Source: Sphingomonas sp. | Lineage (GTDB): Bacteria > Pseudomonadota > Alphaproteobacteria > Sphingomonadales > Sphingomonadaceae | Direction of reading: 5' to 3' | Assembly: GCA_017418975.1 (NCBI GenBank) | Contig: JAFOMG010000030.1 | Location: 62,001 to 126,000, forward strand | Length of the DNA stretch: 64,000 nt | In this document: piece after piece, positions 54,603 through 63,410 of the stretch | Layout: each line of letters opens with the position of its first letter | How positions within the stretch are numbered: position 1 is the stretch's first letter | The notes under the pieces: generated by a model | Seen by the model: the letters and a program-made list of their open reading frames with translations, nothing else | Told to the model about the DNA's origin: nothing | Database searches by the model: none | Position numbers and translations under genes: made by a program

Positions 54603-55457
54603 CTAGGGATTGCCCCTGCCCCGCAGCCACCCCCGCGCCCGCGCCGCCGGCGCATGGGTGGCGCTGACCGGCACGCTACCGCCGCCCGCCAGCCGCAGCC
54701 GCCATTTGCGGCCGGCGCGTTCCGCGCCCTCGACCGCCTCCGCCACGACCCAGGCGCCGCGATGGACCTGGAGGCCGTCGAGCCCCGCGACTTCCTTCAG
54801 CGCGTCGCCGAAGCGATAATGGACGAGCGCGCTGCGGCCGTCGCGGCGATGGATGCGGCAATAATGATCCTCCGCCTCGATCGCCGCGAGATCGCCGGCG
54901 GCGACCCGGGCGCGGGCGAGCAGGCCGGTATCGGCACGTACCGGTCGCATCCGGCGCAGCAATATCCTGGCGACGACCGCGCAGACCCCGAAGATCCCCG
55001 CGCTGATCGCCGCCGCGCTGATCCAGACCTCGAACGGCATCGCGCGCATGCTCTGGCCGATCAGCGCGCCGCAGAGCTGGATCTCGAACGGCAGCGGCAG
55101 GTTGAGCGGGATGGCGCCGAGCAGCGCGACGCGCGGCCAGTCGCCCGGCTTGCGCACGCCCCAGGCGAACAGCGCCTGCCATTTGAGCGCGTTCCAGCCC
55201 ATGAGCAGCAACCAGAAGGCCGCACGGGGGCCAAGCGGCAGCGCGCCGGTGCCGAACCCGCCGGTGACGATCATCAGCGCCGCCGCGGCGAGACAGGCGA
55301 CCCAGAGGAGCGGAAAGCCCGGCACCGCCCCCTCCGGCAATGCCCGCGTCACGGATCCGAGGGCATGTTTCGCGAAGCCAAGGGCACGCTTCGCGAAACC
55401 GCGCTTGCCGGCCGGCCGGGCGACGGGGCGAATGCGGAGCGACCGGGCGGCGGGCAT
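54603..55457 (-). CDS. Membrane-bound LytTR-domain regulator
   Basis: About 284 residues. Four membrane helices (FPLLWVACLAAAALMIVTGG, AAFWLLLMGWNALKW, VALLGAIPLNLPLPF, ISAAAISAGIFGVCAVVARI) precede a C-terminal LytTR DNA-binding domain from about 185 (DLAAIEAEDHYCRIHRRDG ... LVHYRFGDALKEVAGLDGLQVHRGAWVV). Such proteins are thought to act as membrane-anchored regulators. The start is uncertain: ATG 55457 lacks a good Shine-Dalgarno. The N-terminus has a repeated GFAKRALGFAKHALGS motif. Divergent from the exported protein at 55505. Confidence 0.84.
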   Translation of the reverse strand: MPAARSLRIRPVARPAGKRGFAKRALGFAKHALGSVTRALPEGAVPGFPLLWVACLAAAALMIVTGGFGTGALPLGPRAAFWLLLMGWNALKWQALFAWGVRKPGDWPRVALLGAIPLNLPLPFEIQLCGALIGQSMRAMPFEVWISAAAISAGIFGVCAVVARILLRRMRPVRADTGLLARARVAAGDLAAIEAEDHYCRIHRRDGRSALVHYRFGDALKEVAGLDGLQVHRGAWVVAEAVEGAERAGRKWRLRLAGGGSVPVSATHAPAARARGWLRGRGNP

Positions 55458-55504
55458 GGCGGAGAGGCTGCCATGCGCCGCCCGCGATCGCAACGGGAGA
55501 CCCC

Positions 55505-56107
55505 ATGCTTCGCTCCATGTTTGGCCCAATGTCTGGCCCAATGCTTGGCCAAGCCCTCGCGCTTGCCGCCGCCGCCCTGCCCGTCGCGGCGCACGCCCAG
55601 GCCGCCGACACCGCTGCAATGACCGCCCAGGCCGAGGCGATGCACAAGCTCGACTGGATGCACGGGAAATGGCGCGGCGAAGCCCGGATGCAGATGCCGG
55701 GCGGCAAGGAGCTGGTGGTCACGCATACCGAGCGAGTCGGCACGCTGCTCGGCGGCACGATCACGCTGATCGAAGGCAAGTCGTTCGGCGCCGACGGCAA
55801 GGTGCCGTTCAACGCCTTCGCCGTCGTCTCCTATGATCCCGCCGCGAAGGCCTTTGCCATGGCGAGCCATACGGGCGGCCGATCGGGCAGCTTCGCGATG
55901 ACCGTGACCGACAAGGGCTATGCCTGGGAAGTGCCGGCCGGCCCCGACGCCAGGGTGCGCTACCAGGCCAGCTTCGACGGCACGACCTGGACGGAGACCG
56001 GCGATTTCCTCGCGGGGGGCCGGCCGCCCCGCCCCTTCTTCAGAATGACCCTGAAGCGCGTCGGCGACAGCGACTGGCCGATGGCCGGGAGCATGACACG
56101 GGATTGA
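55505..56107 (+). CDS. Exported DUF1579-like protein of unknown function
   Basis: 200 residues. The N-terminus is a signal-like region with three near-identical 12-base units (MFGP-MSGP-MLGQ) and then LALAAAALPVAAHAQ as the hydrophobic core and cleavage site. The body starts MHKLDWMHGKWRGEARMQMPGGKE, with the L-x-x-M-x-G-x-W-x-G-E pattern of small lipocalin/DUF1579-type domains, and ends in beta strands. Ligand unknown. GGGAGA lies five bases from the ATG. It is divergent from the LytTR gene. Confidence 0.8.
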   Translation: MLRSMFGPMSGPMLGQALALAAAALPVAAHAQAADTAAMTAQAEAMHKLDWMHGKWRGEARMQMPGGKELVVTHTERVGTLLGGTITLIEGKSFGADGKVPFNAFAVVSYDPAAKAFAMASHTGGRSGSFAMTVTDKGYAWEVPAGPDARVRYQASFDGTTWTETGDFLAGGRPPRPFFRMTLKRVGDSDWPMAGSMTRD

Positions 56108-56131
56108 TTTTACAGCACTCCTGACCCAAGG

Positions 56132-56149
56132 GTGACGCCGGTTCGTCAC
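56132..56149. promoter_or_regulatory. Inverted repeat GTGACG-N6-CGTCAC upstream of btaA
   Basis: Perfect 6-bp arms separated by six bases, 58 bases upstream of the btaA start. TGAC also recurs 11 bases apart (56122, 56133), the spacing of PHO-box repeats. Control by PhoB or another factor is a possibility only. Confidence 0.35.
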
Positions 56150-56207
56150 AAAGGGGTAATAGGGCGTGGCGGAACGCCGCCGCCCGCCGGGCGCCCAGGA
56201 GTCACTG

Positions 56208-57452
56208 ATGGGTTCGATTACCAAGACGCCGAAGAATGTCGCCGTGCGCGGTGCCGTGCACCGCCACGAGCATCTCACCAAGGAGGGGCTGCTCGAGCGT
56301 GCCTTCACCTTCGCGTTCCGGGGCCTGGTCTATCCGCAGATCTGGGAAGACCCGGTGATCGACATGGAGGCGCTGCAGCTCCAGCCGGACCATCACATGG
56401 TCACGATCGCCTCGGGCGGATGCAACGTCTTCTCGTACCTGACGGCGAACCCGGCCCGGATCACCGCGGTCGACCTGAACCCGGCGCACATCGCGCTCAA
56501 CAACCTCAAGAAGCAGGCGGCGCTGAACCTCCCCGACTATGCTGCGTTCCACCGCTTCTTCGGCCAGGCGAACAAGGCGGAGAATGTCGAGGCCTATCGC
56601 CAGCACATCGCGCCGCACCTCGACGCGCCCTATCGCGACTATTGGGAGCGCCGCGGCCTGAACGGCACCCGGCGCATCGACGCGTTCAGGCACGGCTTCT
56701 ACAAATATGGCCTGCTCGGCCGCCTGATCGGCTTCGTCCACTGGCTCGCCAACCGCTACGGCATCGACCCGCGCGAGATCCTGAAGGCGAAGAACATCGA
56801 GGAGCAGCGCCAGATCTTCGAGACCCGCTTCGCGCCCTTCTTCGAGAAGAAGTTCCTGCGCTGGCTGGTCGACCAGCCCGCCGCCCTGTTCGGCTTCGGC
56901 ATCCCGCCGGCGCAGTACGACCTGCTCAAGATCGACGACCAGGCGGGGATCACCGGCGCGCTGCGCAGCCGCCTGCGCAAGCTCGCCTGCGATTTCGACC
57001 TGAAGGACAATTTCTACGCCTGGCAGGCCTTTGGCCGCGGCTATGGCGAAGGCCCCGATGCGCCGCTGCCGCCTTATCTCGAGGCGAAGAACTGGGACCT
57101 GGTGCGCGCGCGCGCCGACCGGGTCGAGATCCGCCACACCAACTATGCCGACTATCTCGAGTCGATGCCGGCCCAGTCGCTCGACCGCTACATCCTGCTC
57201 GACGCGCAGGACTGGATGACCGACGAGCAGCTCACCCGCATCTGGGGCGAGATCACCCGCACCGCCAAGCCGGGCGCGCGCGTGCTCTATCGCACCGCGG
57301 CGATCCCCGATGTGGTGAAGGGCCATATCCCCGAGGAACTCATGTCCCAGTGGGAATATGAGGACCAGGCCAAGCTCGACGACTGGACGCGCCGCGACCG
57401 TTCGTCGGTCTATGGCGCGACGCACGTCTGGACGCTGAAGCCGCACGCATGA
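56208..57452 (+). CDS. btaA: BtaA: SAM:diacylglycerol 3-amino-3-carboxypropyltransferase
   Basis: 414 residues (DUF3419). Makes the ether-linked homoserine lipid that BtaB methylates to the betaine lipid DGTS. Visible: LLERAFTFAFRGLVYPQIWEDP, the SAM loop VTIASGGCNVFSYL, TAVDLNPAHIALNNLKK, and YILLDAQDWMTDEQL ... GARVLYRTAA. AGGAG is seven bases before the ATG at 56208; a GTG at 56166 would add 14 residues. btaB follows with ATGA overlap. The betaine lipid replaces phospholipids, typically when phosphate is scarce. Confidence 0.93.
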   Translation: MGSITKTPKNVAVRGAVHRHEHLTKEGLLERAFTFAFRGLVYPQIWEDPVIDMEALQLQPDHHMVTIASGGCNVFSYLTANPARITAVDLNPAHIALNNLKKQAALNLPDYAAFHRFFGQANKAENVEAYRQHIAPHLDAPYRDYWERRGLNGTRRIDAFRHGFYKYGLLGRLIGFVHWLANRYGIDPREILKAKNIEEQRQIFETRFAPFFEKKFLRWLVDQPAALFGFGIPPAQYDLLKIDDQAGITGALRSRLRKLACDFDLKDNFYAWQAFGRGYGEGPDAPLPPYLEAKNWDLVRARADRVEIRHTNYADYLESMPAQSLDRYILLDAQDWMTDEQLTRIWGEITRTAKPGARVLYRTAAIPDVVKGHIPEELMSQWEYEDQAKLDDWTRRDRSSVYGATHVWTLKPHA

Positions 57453-58111
57453 GCGCCGCGACCGGGGGTGCCGACCAGAAGGGACTGATGGACGCTACCT
57501 ATGCGCTCCATCGCCACTTCTATGACTTCACGCGGAAATTCTACCTGCTCGGGCGCGACGCGCTGATCCGCGGGCTGAACCCGCCCAAGGGCGGGACGGT
57601 GCTCGAGGTCGGCTGCGGCACGGCGCGCAACCTGATCGTGGCGGCGAAGCGCTTCCCGCAAGCGCGCTTCTATGGTTTCGACATCAGCGAGGCGATGCTG
57701 GAGACGGCGCGCGCCTCGGTCGAGAAGAACGGGCTCGCGGAGAGGATCACCCTGGCCCAGGCCGATGCCGGCGCGTTCGATGTGCAGCGGCTGTTCGGCG
57801 TCGAGCGGCTCGACCGCGTGTTCATGAGCTATACGCTCTCGATGATCCCGCCCTGGGTGGAGGCGATCGAGCTGGGCGCCCGGGCGCTGGCGCCGGGCGG
57901 CAGCCTGCACATCGTCGATTTCGGCCAGTATGAGCGGCTGCCGGGGTTCGCGAAGCGGCTCCATTTCAAATCGCTCAACGATTTCCATGTGTTCCCGCGC
58001 GACACGCTGCCCGCGGTGTTGAAGCGCGTCGCCGAGGAACAGGGGCTGCGGCTCGACTTCCGCTCGACCCTGCGCGGCTATGTGTGGAGCGCGACGCTGA
58101 CGCGCGGCTGA
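57449..58111 (+). CDS. btaB: BtaB: SAM-dependent N-methyltransferase for betaine lipid
   Basis: 220 residues, class I methyltransferase that adds three methyls to the homoserine lipid. Motif I is VLEVGCGTARN; then FYGFDISEAMLE, and motif IV-like RVFMSYTLSMIPPW. The N-terminal MDATYALHRHFYDFTRKFYLLGRD matches BtaB and related lipid N-methyltransferases. Start overlaps btaA (ATGA), so both are made together. Confidence 0.92.
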   Translation: MSAATGGADQKGLMDATYALHRHFYDFTRKFYLLGRDALIRGLNPPKGGTVLEVGCGTARNLIVAAKRFPQARFYGFDISEAMLETARASVEKNGLAERITLAQADAGAFDVQRLFGVERLDRVFMSYTLSMIPPWVEAIELGARALAPGGSLHIVDFGQYERLPGFAKRLHFKSLNDFHVFPRDTLPAVLKRVAEEQGLRLDFRSTLRGYVWSATLTRG

Positions 58112-58148
58112 GTCGCGCGGGGGGCAGGCTTGTGTTAGTCTGCATAGC

Positions 58149-58709
58149 ATGAACCAGCAGGTCCGCGTCCCGCCCGCCAGCGACTGGAGAGTTGCCTTTA
58201 CGGCCGCCGACTTCGAACACATGCTCAAGCTCGGTGCCTTTGCGGACATGCGGGTCGAACTGGTCGAGGGGGAACTCGAGAAGATGATGCCCGCCCTGCC
58301 CAGCCATGGCGAGCGCAACCTATCGGTCGCCCTGCTGCTTCATGAGGCACTGGCAGGAATGCCGATCAAGATGGGATCGGATCTCGCAATCCGCATCGAC
58401 GAAACGTCGGTTCGTGCTGCGGACATCGCCATATATCCAGCCAGTCTGCCGAGCGACCGCGTGCCGGACGGCAAGGATGTCCTGCTGGCGATCGAAATCT
58501 CCGACACCACGCTTTCACGGGATCTGGGAATCAAGCTGTTCGACTATGGCCGAGCCGGCGTACCGCATTACTGGGTGATCGATGCGGCCGCGCAAGTAGT
58601 TCAGGCGATGTGCGAGCCGAGTGCCGAAGGCTATGCAAAGCGCGCAGTGGTGCGTTTCGGCGATCCGCTGCCGGTGCCCGGCACAGACCGGTCGATCATA
58701 ATCGACTGA
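58149..58709 (+). CDS. Uma2-family (DUF820) putative nuclease
   Basis: 186 residues with a restriction-endonuclease-like core. FEHMLKLGAFADMRVELVEGELEKMMP precedes the catalytic region; D-I-A-I-Y and then L-L-A-I-E-I-S (the E-x-S form of the PD-(D/E)xK motif) are followed by KLFDYGRAGVPHYWVID, the family signature. Usually found in many copies in cyanobacteria and scattered in bacteria; biological target unknown. Codon use is slightly less G/C-rich than its neighbours, which may hint at transfer. A -10/-35 pair was not recognised. Confidence 0.88.
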   Translation: MNQQVRVPPASDWRVAFTAADFEHMLKLGAFADMRVELVEGELEKMMPALPSHGERNLSVALLLHEALAGMPIKMGSDLAIRIDETSVRAADIAIYPASLPSDRVPDGKDVLLAIEISDTTLSRDLGIKLFDYGRAGVPHYWVIDAAAQVVQAMCEPSAEGYAKRAVVRFGDPLPVPGTDRSIIID

Positions 58710-58715
58710 CTGCCC

Positions 58716-59957
58716 CTACGCCGCGCGCCGCAATTCCAGCCGGCCCCAGATCTCGACCAGCGCATCGACCAGCTCGCGCATCATGGCCTCGTCATGCGCG
58801 GGGCCGGGCGTGAAGCGCAGCCGCTCGGTGCCGCGCGGCACGGTCGGGTAATTGATCGGCTGGACGTATACACCGTACTCGGCGAGCAGGATGTCGCTGA
58901 TCTTCTTGGCCTTGACCGGATCGCCGACCATCAGCGGCACGATGTGCGTGGTCGACGGCATCACCGGAAGCCCGGATGCGGCCATCATCGCCTTCAGCTT
59001 CGCCGCCGCGGCCTGCTGGCCCTCGCGCTCGCCGGAAGAGCCCTTCAGATGCTTCACGCTCGCCAGCGCGCCGGCGACGAGCACGGGCGAGAGCGAGGTG
59101 GTGAAGATGAAGCCCGGGGCATAGCTGCGGATCACGTCGATGATCATCTGGTCGGCCGCGATATAGCCGCCCATCACGCCGAACGCCTTGCCGAGCGTGC
59201 CCTCGATGATCGTCAGCCGGTCGGCGACGCCGTCGCGCTCCGAGATGCCGCCGCCGCGCGGGCCGTACATGCCGACGGCATGGACCTCGTCGAGATAGGT
59301 CAGCGCGTTGTACTTGTCGGCCAGGTCGCAGATCGCCGCGATCGGCGCGATGTCGGCGTCCATCGAATAGACGCTCTCGAAGGCGATCAGCTTGGGCACG
59401 GCGGGATCGTCGGCCGCGAGCAGCGCCTCGAGATGCGCCAGGTCGTTGTGGCGGAAGACGCGCTTCTCGCAGCCCGAATTGCGGATGCCCGCGATCATCG
59501 AGGCATGGTTGAGCTCGTCCGAATAGACGATGCAGCCGGGCAGGATCTTGGCGAGCGTGGAAAGCGTCGCCTCGTTCGAGACATAGCCCGAGGTGAAGAG
59601 CAGCGCGCCCTGCTTGCCGTGGAGATCGGCGAGCTCATGCTCCAGCTCGATGTGATAATGGGTATTGCCGCCGATGTTGCGCGTGCCGCCCGAGCCGGCG
59701 CCGACGTCGTGAAGGGCCTCCTCCATCGCCGCGATCACCTTGGGATGCTGGCCCATCGCCAGATAGTCGTTCGAGCACCAGACGGTGATCGGCTTCGGAC
59801 CGTTGTGCCCGGCGAAGCAGCGCGCATTGGGGAACATGCCCTTGTTGCGCAGGATGTCGATGAAGACGCGGTAGCGGCCCTCGGCGTGCAGCCGGTCGAT
59901 CGCGGACGAGAAAACCCGGGAATAGTCGACGGGCGCGGGGCTGTCTGCGCTGTGCAT
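58716..59957 (-). CDS. hemA: 5-aminolevulinate synthase
   Basis: 413 residues; condenses glycine and succinyl-CoA (C4 heme pathway, typical of alphaproteobacteria). PLP lysine in IIEGTLGKAFGVMGGY; NDYLAMGQHPKV, GSGGTRNIGGNTHYH, YLDEVHAVGMYGPRGGG and the C-terminal TERLRFTPGPAHDE are all standard. Full length. Start at 59957 with AGGA about eight bases upstream. Confidence 0.97.
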   Translation of the reverse strand: MHSADSPAPVDYSRVFSSAIDRLHAEGRYRVFIDILRNKGMFPNARCFAGHNGPKPITVWCSNDYLAMGQHPKVIAAMEEALHDVGAGSGGTRNIGGNTHYHIELEHELADLHGKQGALLFTSGYVSNEATLSTLAKILPGCIVYSDELNHASMIAGIRNSGCEKRVFRHNDLAHLEALLAADDPAVPKLIAFESVYSMDADIAPIAAICDLADKYNALTYLDEVHAVGMYGPRGGGISERDGVADRLTIIEGTLGKAFGVMGGYIAADQMIIDVIRSYAPGFIFTTSLSPVLVAGALASVKHLKGSSGEREGQQAAAAKLKAMMAASGLPVMPSTTHIVPLMVGDPVKAKKISDILLAEYGVYVQPINYPTVPRGTERLRFTPGPAHDEAMMRELVDALVEIWGRLELRRAA

Positions 59958-60031
59958 CCTGCGTTCCTATCGCCAAAGCCCGACGATTTCCAGTTGGACA
60001 TAATGCCTAATCGGAGCGCCGAATCCCGCCT

Positions 60032-60045
60032 TTGATCGAGGACAA
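60032..60045. promoter_or_regulatory. Weak FNR-like site upstream of hemA
   Basis: TTGAT-CGAG-GACAA matches the FNR half-site TTGAT on the left but has two mismatches on the right (ATCAA expected). hemA is FnrL-regulated in some relatives, so the site is worth listing, but it may be chance. Confidence 0.2.
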
Positions 60046-60192
60046 AATCCCTTTGGTCCGAAATCGATAGGGATTGCTGCGGGAATGGCGCGACTTGTGG
60101 TAAGCAGGAATCGTCGCGAGCGACTCGGCTATCGGGCCGGCCCGCGATCGAGTGACCTAACGCGCTCCCCGCAGGAACAGGAGCATAGGGCC

Positions 60193-60363
60193 ATGACCGT
60201 CAGAGACATAGAATATTTCGCCAGACGCGAGCGCGAGGAGCGCGAGCATGCCGAGCGCAGCGACGACATGACCGCGCGTCGCGTCCATCTGGAGATGGCC
60301 GATCGCTATTCGGCGCGGCTCCGCGACATCGCCGTCGCCGCCGCGCCCTGCGTCCAGGCCTGA
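60193..60363 (+). CDS. 56-residue hypothetical protein
   Basis: A small, highly charged helical protein: MTVRDIEYFARREREEREHA, then MTARRVHLEMADRYSARLRDIA. AGGAG sits about nine bases before the ATG. No signal, no family recognised; small charged proteins of this kind are common in sphingomonads. It lies alone between hemA and a repeat-rich gap. The helix has a strong Glu/Arg pattern suggesting a coiled coil. Confidence 0.65.
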   Translation: MTVRDIEYFARREREEREHAERSDDMTARRVHLEMADRYSARLRDIAVAAAPCVQA

Positions 60364-60734
60364 AGGCTGGAGCCGGACGCCTATTCCCACTTCCGCCATC
60401 CCCGTGCGGGCGGGGATCCGGGGCGGAACGGAATCGCGACACCGCCACGCGAACGCTCTCCGGAGAGGACGGGCTTGCCGCTCCCGCTCCGCGCCTGGCC
60501 CTCGCCTGCGGGATGACGGCATCCGCCGATCGAGGCGGGGACCCTAGGCAGCATCGACATTTGGGCGTTGCGGACTTCCCCGCCCGTCACCCCGGCCTTG
60601 TGCCGGGGTCCACCGAGAGGCAGGCGGGAGGCTTCCGGTGCTGGCCTCGAGGCGCCGTGGCCCCCGGCACAAGGCCGGGGCAACGGGATGAAGGGGGGCC
60701 TTCGTGGCTCCATCACTCCAAATATCGATCCATC
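60364..60734. repeat. 371-bp gene-free gap with REP repeats
   Basis: One REP half (CCGCCATCCCCGTGCGGGCGGGGATCC) lies near 60393-60421 and a diverged element of the facing-core type at 60585-60687 (CGTCACCCCGGCCTTGTGCCGGGG ... CCCCGGCACAAGGCCGGGGCAACG). No coding frame with a plausible start or ribosome-binding site was seen. Confidence 0.6.
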
Positions 60735-61532
60735 CTAGAGCGACTCGATCCCGACCAGACCGTAGCGCGCCAGGGCCGGCGCGAGCATGTCGGTCCGCGC
60801 GCTGCGCGCGGTGAACACTGCCCTTCCCGGCACCGGCGCCGAAGGCCAGCCCTGGCCCTGGGTGAGCTGCGCGACGCGCCGGGCGATGCCGGGACCGCCA
60901 TCGACGAAACGCACCGGATGGGGAGCGGCGGCGGCGAGCTCGGCCTCGACCAGCGGGAAATGGGTGCAGGCGTTGACGATCACATCGATCCGCTCGCCCC
61001 CGGGCTGGCCGAACAGGCCGGCGAGCACGGCGCCCATCCGCGCCGGGATCGGCGGCACCCCTTCCAGCGCGGCCTCCGCGATCTCGACCAGCTCGGCGGA
61101 GCCGTGGCGCAGCACCGTGCAATCGCCGGCGAAGCGCGCCGCAAGATCGTCGACATAGGGCTGGCGCACGGTCGCCTCGGTGCCCAGCACCCCGATCACT
61201 CGCGTCTCGCTGATCGCCGCGGCGGGCTTGATCGCGGGCACGGTGCCGACGATCGGCACGTCGAGCGCGGCGCGGACATGCTGGAGCGCGATCGTCGACG
61301 CGGTGTTGCAGGCAATGACGATCAGCCGCGGATCATAGCGCTCGGCAAGGCGGCCCAGCAGGGCGGGCACGCGCGCGGCGATCTCGCCTTCGCTGCGGGT
61401 GCCATAGGGGAAACCGGCCGAATCGGCGACGTAGACGAGCGGCGCGTGCGGCAGCAGCGCCGCACAGGGCGCGAGCACCGAAAGCCCCCCCACGCCGGAA
61501 TCGAAGAACAGGATGGGACGGTCGTCGGGCAT
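60735..61532 (-). CDS. murI: Glutamate racemase
   Basis: 265 residues; makes D-glutamate for peptidoglycan. Catalytic cysteines are Cys75 (VIACNTAST) and Cys189 (VNACTHFPL); the N-terminal FFDSGVGGLSVL and SAGFPYGTRSEGE are conserved. Start at 61532 (MPDDRPILFF). It is divergent from plsY. The C-terminal helix is slightly diverged but complete. Confidence 0.95.
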   Translation of the reverse strand: MPDDRPILFFDSGVGGLSVLAPCAALLPHAPLVYVADSAGFPYGTRSEGEIAARVPALLGRLAERYDPRLIVIACNTASTIALQHVRAALDVPIVGTVPAIKPAAAISETRVIGVLGTEATVRQPYVDDLAARFAGDCTVLRHGSAELVEIAEAALEGVPPIPARMGAVLAGLFGQPGGERIDVIVNACTHFPLVEAELAAAAPHPVRFVDGGPGIARRVAQLTQGQGWPSAPVPGRAVFTARSARTDMLAPALARYGLVGIESL

Positions 61533-61669
61533 CGCCGCGCGGCATGGGCCGGGCGCGGGGCAGCGTCAACCTCGCGCCGATGCATCGGGCCGATACATCC
61601 GATTGGGCACCATCCGCGTCATTGCACCGGCTCCGCCAGCCACTATGTTGGCGAGCGCAGGGGGATGAA

Positions 61670-62275
61670 TTGACAACCTACATTCCATGGCTCGCTCCCG
61701 CAGGGATCCTGCTGCTCGGCTATCTGCTGGGCTCGATCCCGTTCGGGCTGCTGCTCACCCGCTTCTTCGGTGCCGGCGACCTGCGCCAGATCGGATCCGG
61801 CAATATCGGCGCCACCAACGTGCTGCGCACCGGGCGCAAGGGGCTGGCGGCGGCGACTCTGCTGCTCGATCTCGCCAAGGGCGCCGCCGCGGTGTGGATC
61901 GCCGGTGCGCTCCTGCCGGGCGGCGGGATATTGGGCGGGCTCGCCGCGTTCATCGGCCATTGCTACCCGGTGTGGCTGCGCTTCAACGGCGGCAAGGGCG
62001 TGGCGACGATGATGGGCGTGGTGCTCGCGCTCCACTGGCCCTCGGCGATCGTGTTCGCGGTGGTCTGGCTCGGGCTGCTGGCGGTGCTGCGCATTTCCTC
62101 GCTCGCAGGGATGAGCGCGGCGATCAGCGCGCCGGTGAGCGCCGCCTTTTTCGGGCGGATCGACCTGGTGCTGATTCTGCTCGCGCTGGCGATGATCGTG
62201 CTGTGGAAGCACCGCGCCAACATCGATCGCCTGCTGAACGGCACCGAGCCCCGCATCGGCAAGAAAAGTGGCTGA
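61670..62275 (+). CDS. plsY: Glycerol-3-phosphate acyltransferase PlsY
   Basis: 201-residue integral membrane protein that transfers an acyl group from acyl-phosphate to glycerol-3-phosphate. Motifs: GSIPFGLLLTRFFGAGDLRQIGSGNIGATNVLR, FIGHCYPVWLRFNGGKGVATMMG, and LWKHRANIDRLLNGTEP. The TTG at 61670 is the best start, with GGGGGA five bases before it; the ATG at 61665 gives an immediate stop. The stop overlaps the GTG of dprA. Confidence 0.93.
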   Translation: MTTYIPWLAPAGILLLGYLLGSIPFGLLLTRFFGAGDLRQIGSGNIGATNVLRTGRKGLAAATLLLDLAKGAAAVWIAGALLPGGGILGGLAAFIGHCYPVWLRFNGGKGVATMMGVVLALHWPSAIVFAVVWLGLLAVLRISSLAGMSAAISAPVSAAFFGRIDLVLILLALAMIVLWKHRANIDRLLNGTEPRIGKKSG

Positions 62276-63347
62276 CACGCGCGAGGCGCGGCTAAGGCTG
62301 TTGCGCTCCACCAATATCGGCCCCGTCACCTATGCGCAGCTGATCGCCCGCTTCGGCAGCGCCGAGGCTGCGCTCGACGCGCTGCCGATGCTCGCGGCGC
62401 GCGGCGGCGGGCGGGCACCGGTGATCGCCGATCCGGGCACGGTGCGGCGCGAGATCGCCGCCGTCGAGCGGCTGCGCGCGCGCTATCTGTTCCTCGGAGA
62501 TGCGGACTATCCGCCGCTGCTCGCCGAGCTGGAGAATGCGCCACCCGCGCTGATCCTGCGGGGGCGGCCGGAGCTTCTCGACCGGCCCAGCGTCGCCATT
62601 GTCGGCGCGCGCAACGCCTCGGCCGCGGCCTGCCGCTTCGCCCGCCAGATCGCGCTCGGGCTGGGCGAGGCCGGAGTAACGCTGGTCTCCGGGCTGGCGC
62701 GGGGGATCGACACCGCGGCGCATGTCGGCTCGCTCGGCAGCGGGACGGTGGGCGTGATCGCAAGCGGAATCGACATCGCCTTCCCGCCCGAGAATCGCGA
62801 GCTGCAGGAGCGAGTGGCACGCGAGGGGCTGTTGCTGGCCGAGCAGCCGCCGGGCACCGAGCCGCTCGCCCGCTTCTTCCCCGCGCGCAACCGGATCATC
62901 GCGGGGCTGGCGCTGGGCACGGTGGTGGTGGAGGCGGCGCCGCGCTCCGGCTCGCTGATCACCGCGCGGATCGCCGCCGAGGCGGGGCGCGAAGTGATGG
63001 CGGTGCCCGGCTCGCCGCTCGATCCGCGGGCGCAGGGCTGCAACCTGCTGATCCGCGAGGGCGCCACCCTGGTGCAGGGCGTGGACGACATTCTGGAGAT
63101 GATCCGCCCGATCGATCCACGGGCCGTGCGATCGCCGACCCGTCGCTTCGCGGGGCCGATAGCGCAGGATGCAAGCGACGCGGAGCGCGCCGCGATCGTC
63201 GCCCTGCTTGGCCCGGCAGCGGTGCCGATCGACGAAATCATCCGCCAGTCCGGCATGCCGCCGGCGCTGGTTCAGACGGTGCTGCTGGAACTCGAACTGG
63301 CGGGGCGATTGGAACGCCATGCCGGCGGGCGGGTAAGTTTCGCCTGA
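62268..63347 (+). CDS. dprA: DNA-processing protein DprA
   Basis: 359 residues; binds incoming single-stranded DNA in transformation and loads RecA. N-terminal SAM-like helices, then the Rossmann-like core (VAIVGARNASAAACRFARQI, LVSGLARGIDTAAHVG, NRIIAGLALGTVVVEAAPRSGSLITA) and a C-terminal winged helix (DEIIRQSGMPPALVQTVLLELELAGRLERH). Start GTG at 62268, overlapping plsY by eight bases. Its presence fits natural competence, but other com genes are not in the window. Confidence 0.96.
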   Translation: MADTREARLRLLRSTNIGPVTYAQLIARFGSAEAALDALPMLAARGGGRAPVIADPGTVRREIAAVERLRARYLFLGDADYPPLLAELENAPPALILRGRPELLDRPSVAIVGARNASAAACRFARQIALGLGEAGVTLVSGLARGIDTAAHVGSLGSGTVGVIASGIDIAFPPENRELQERVAREGLLLAEQPPGTEPLARFFPARNRIIAGLALGTVVVEAAPRSGSLITARIAAEAGREVMAVPGSPLDPRAQGCNLLIREGATLVQGVDDILEMIRPIDPRAVRSPTRRFAGPIAQDASDAERAAIVALLGPAAVPIDEIIRQSGMPPALVQTVLLELELAGRLERHAGGRVSFA

Positions 63348-63410
63348 CCAGGGTCCACGTCTGGTTGCGGGCGCTCGCCGGGTGGTCGAGAAGGACATCG
63401 GGAGAACGCC

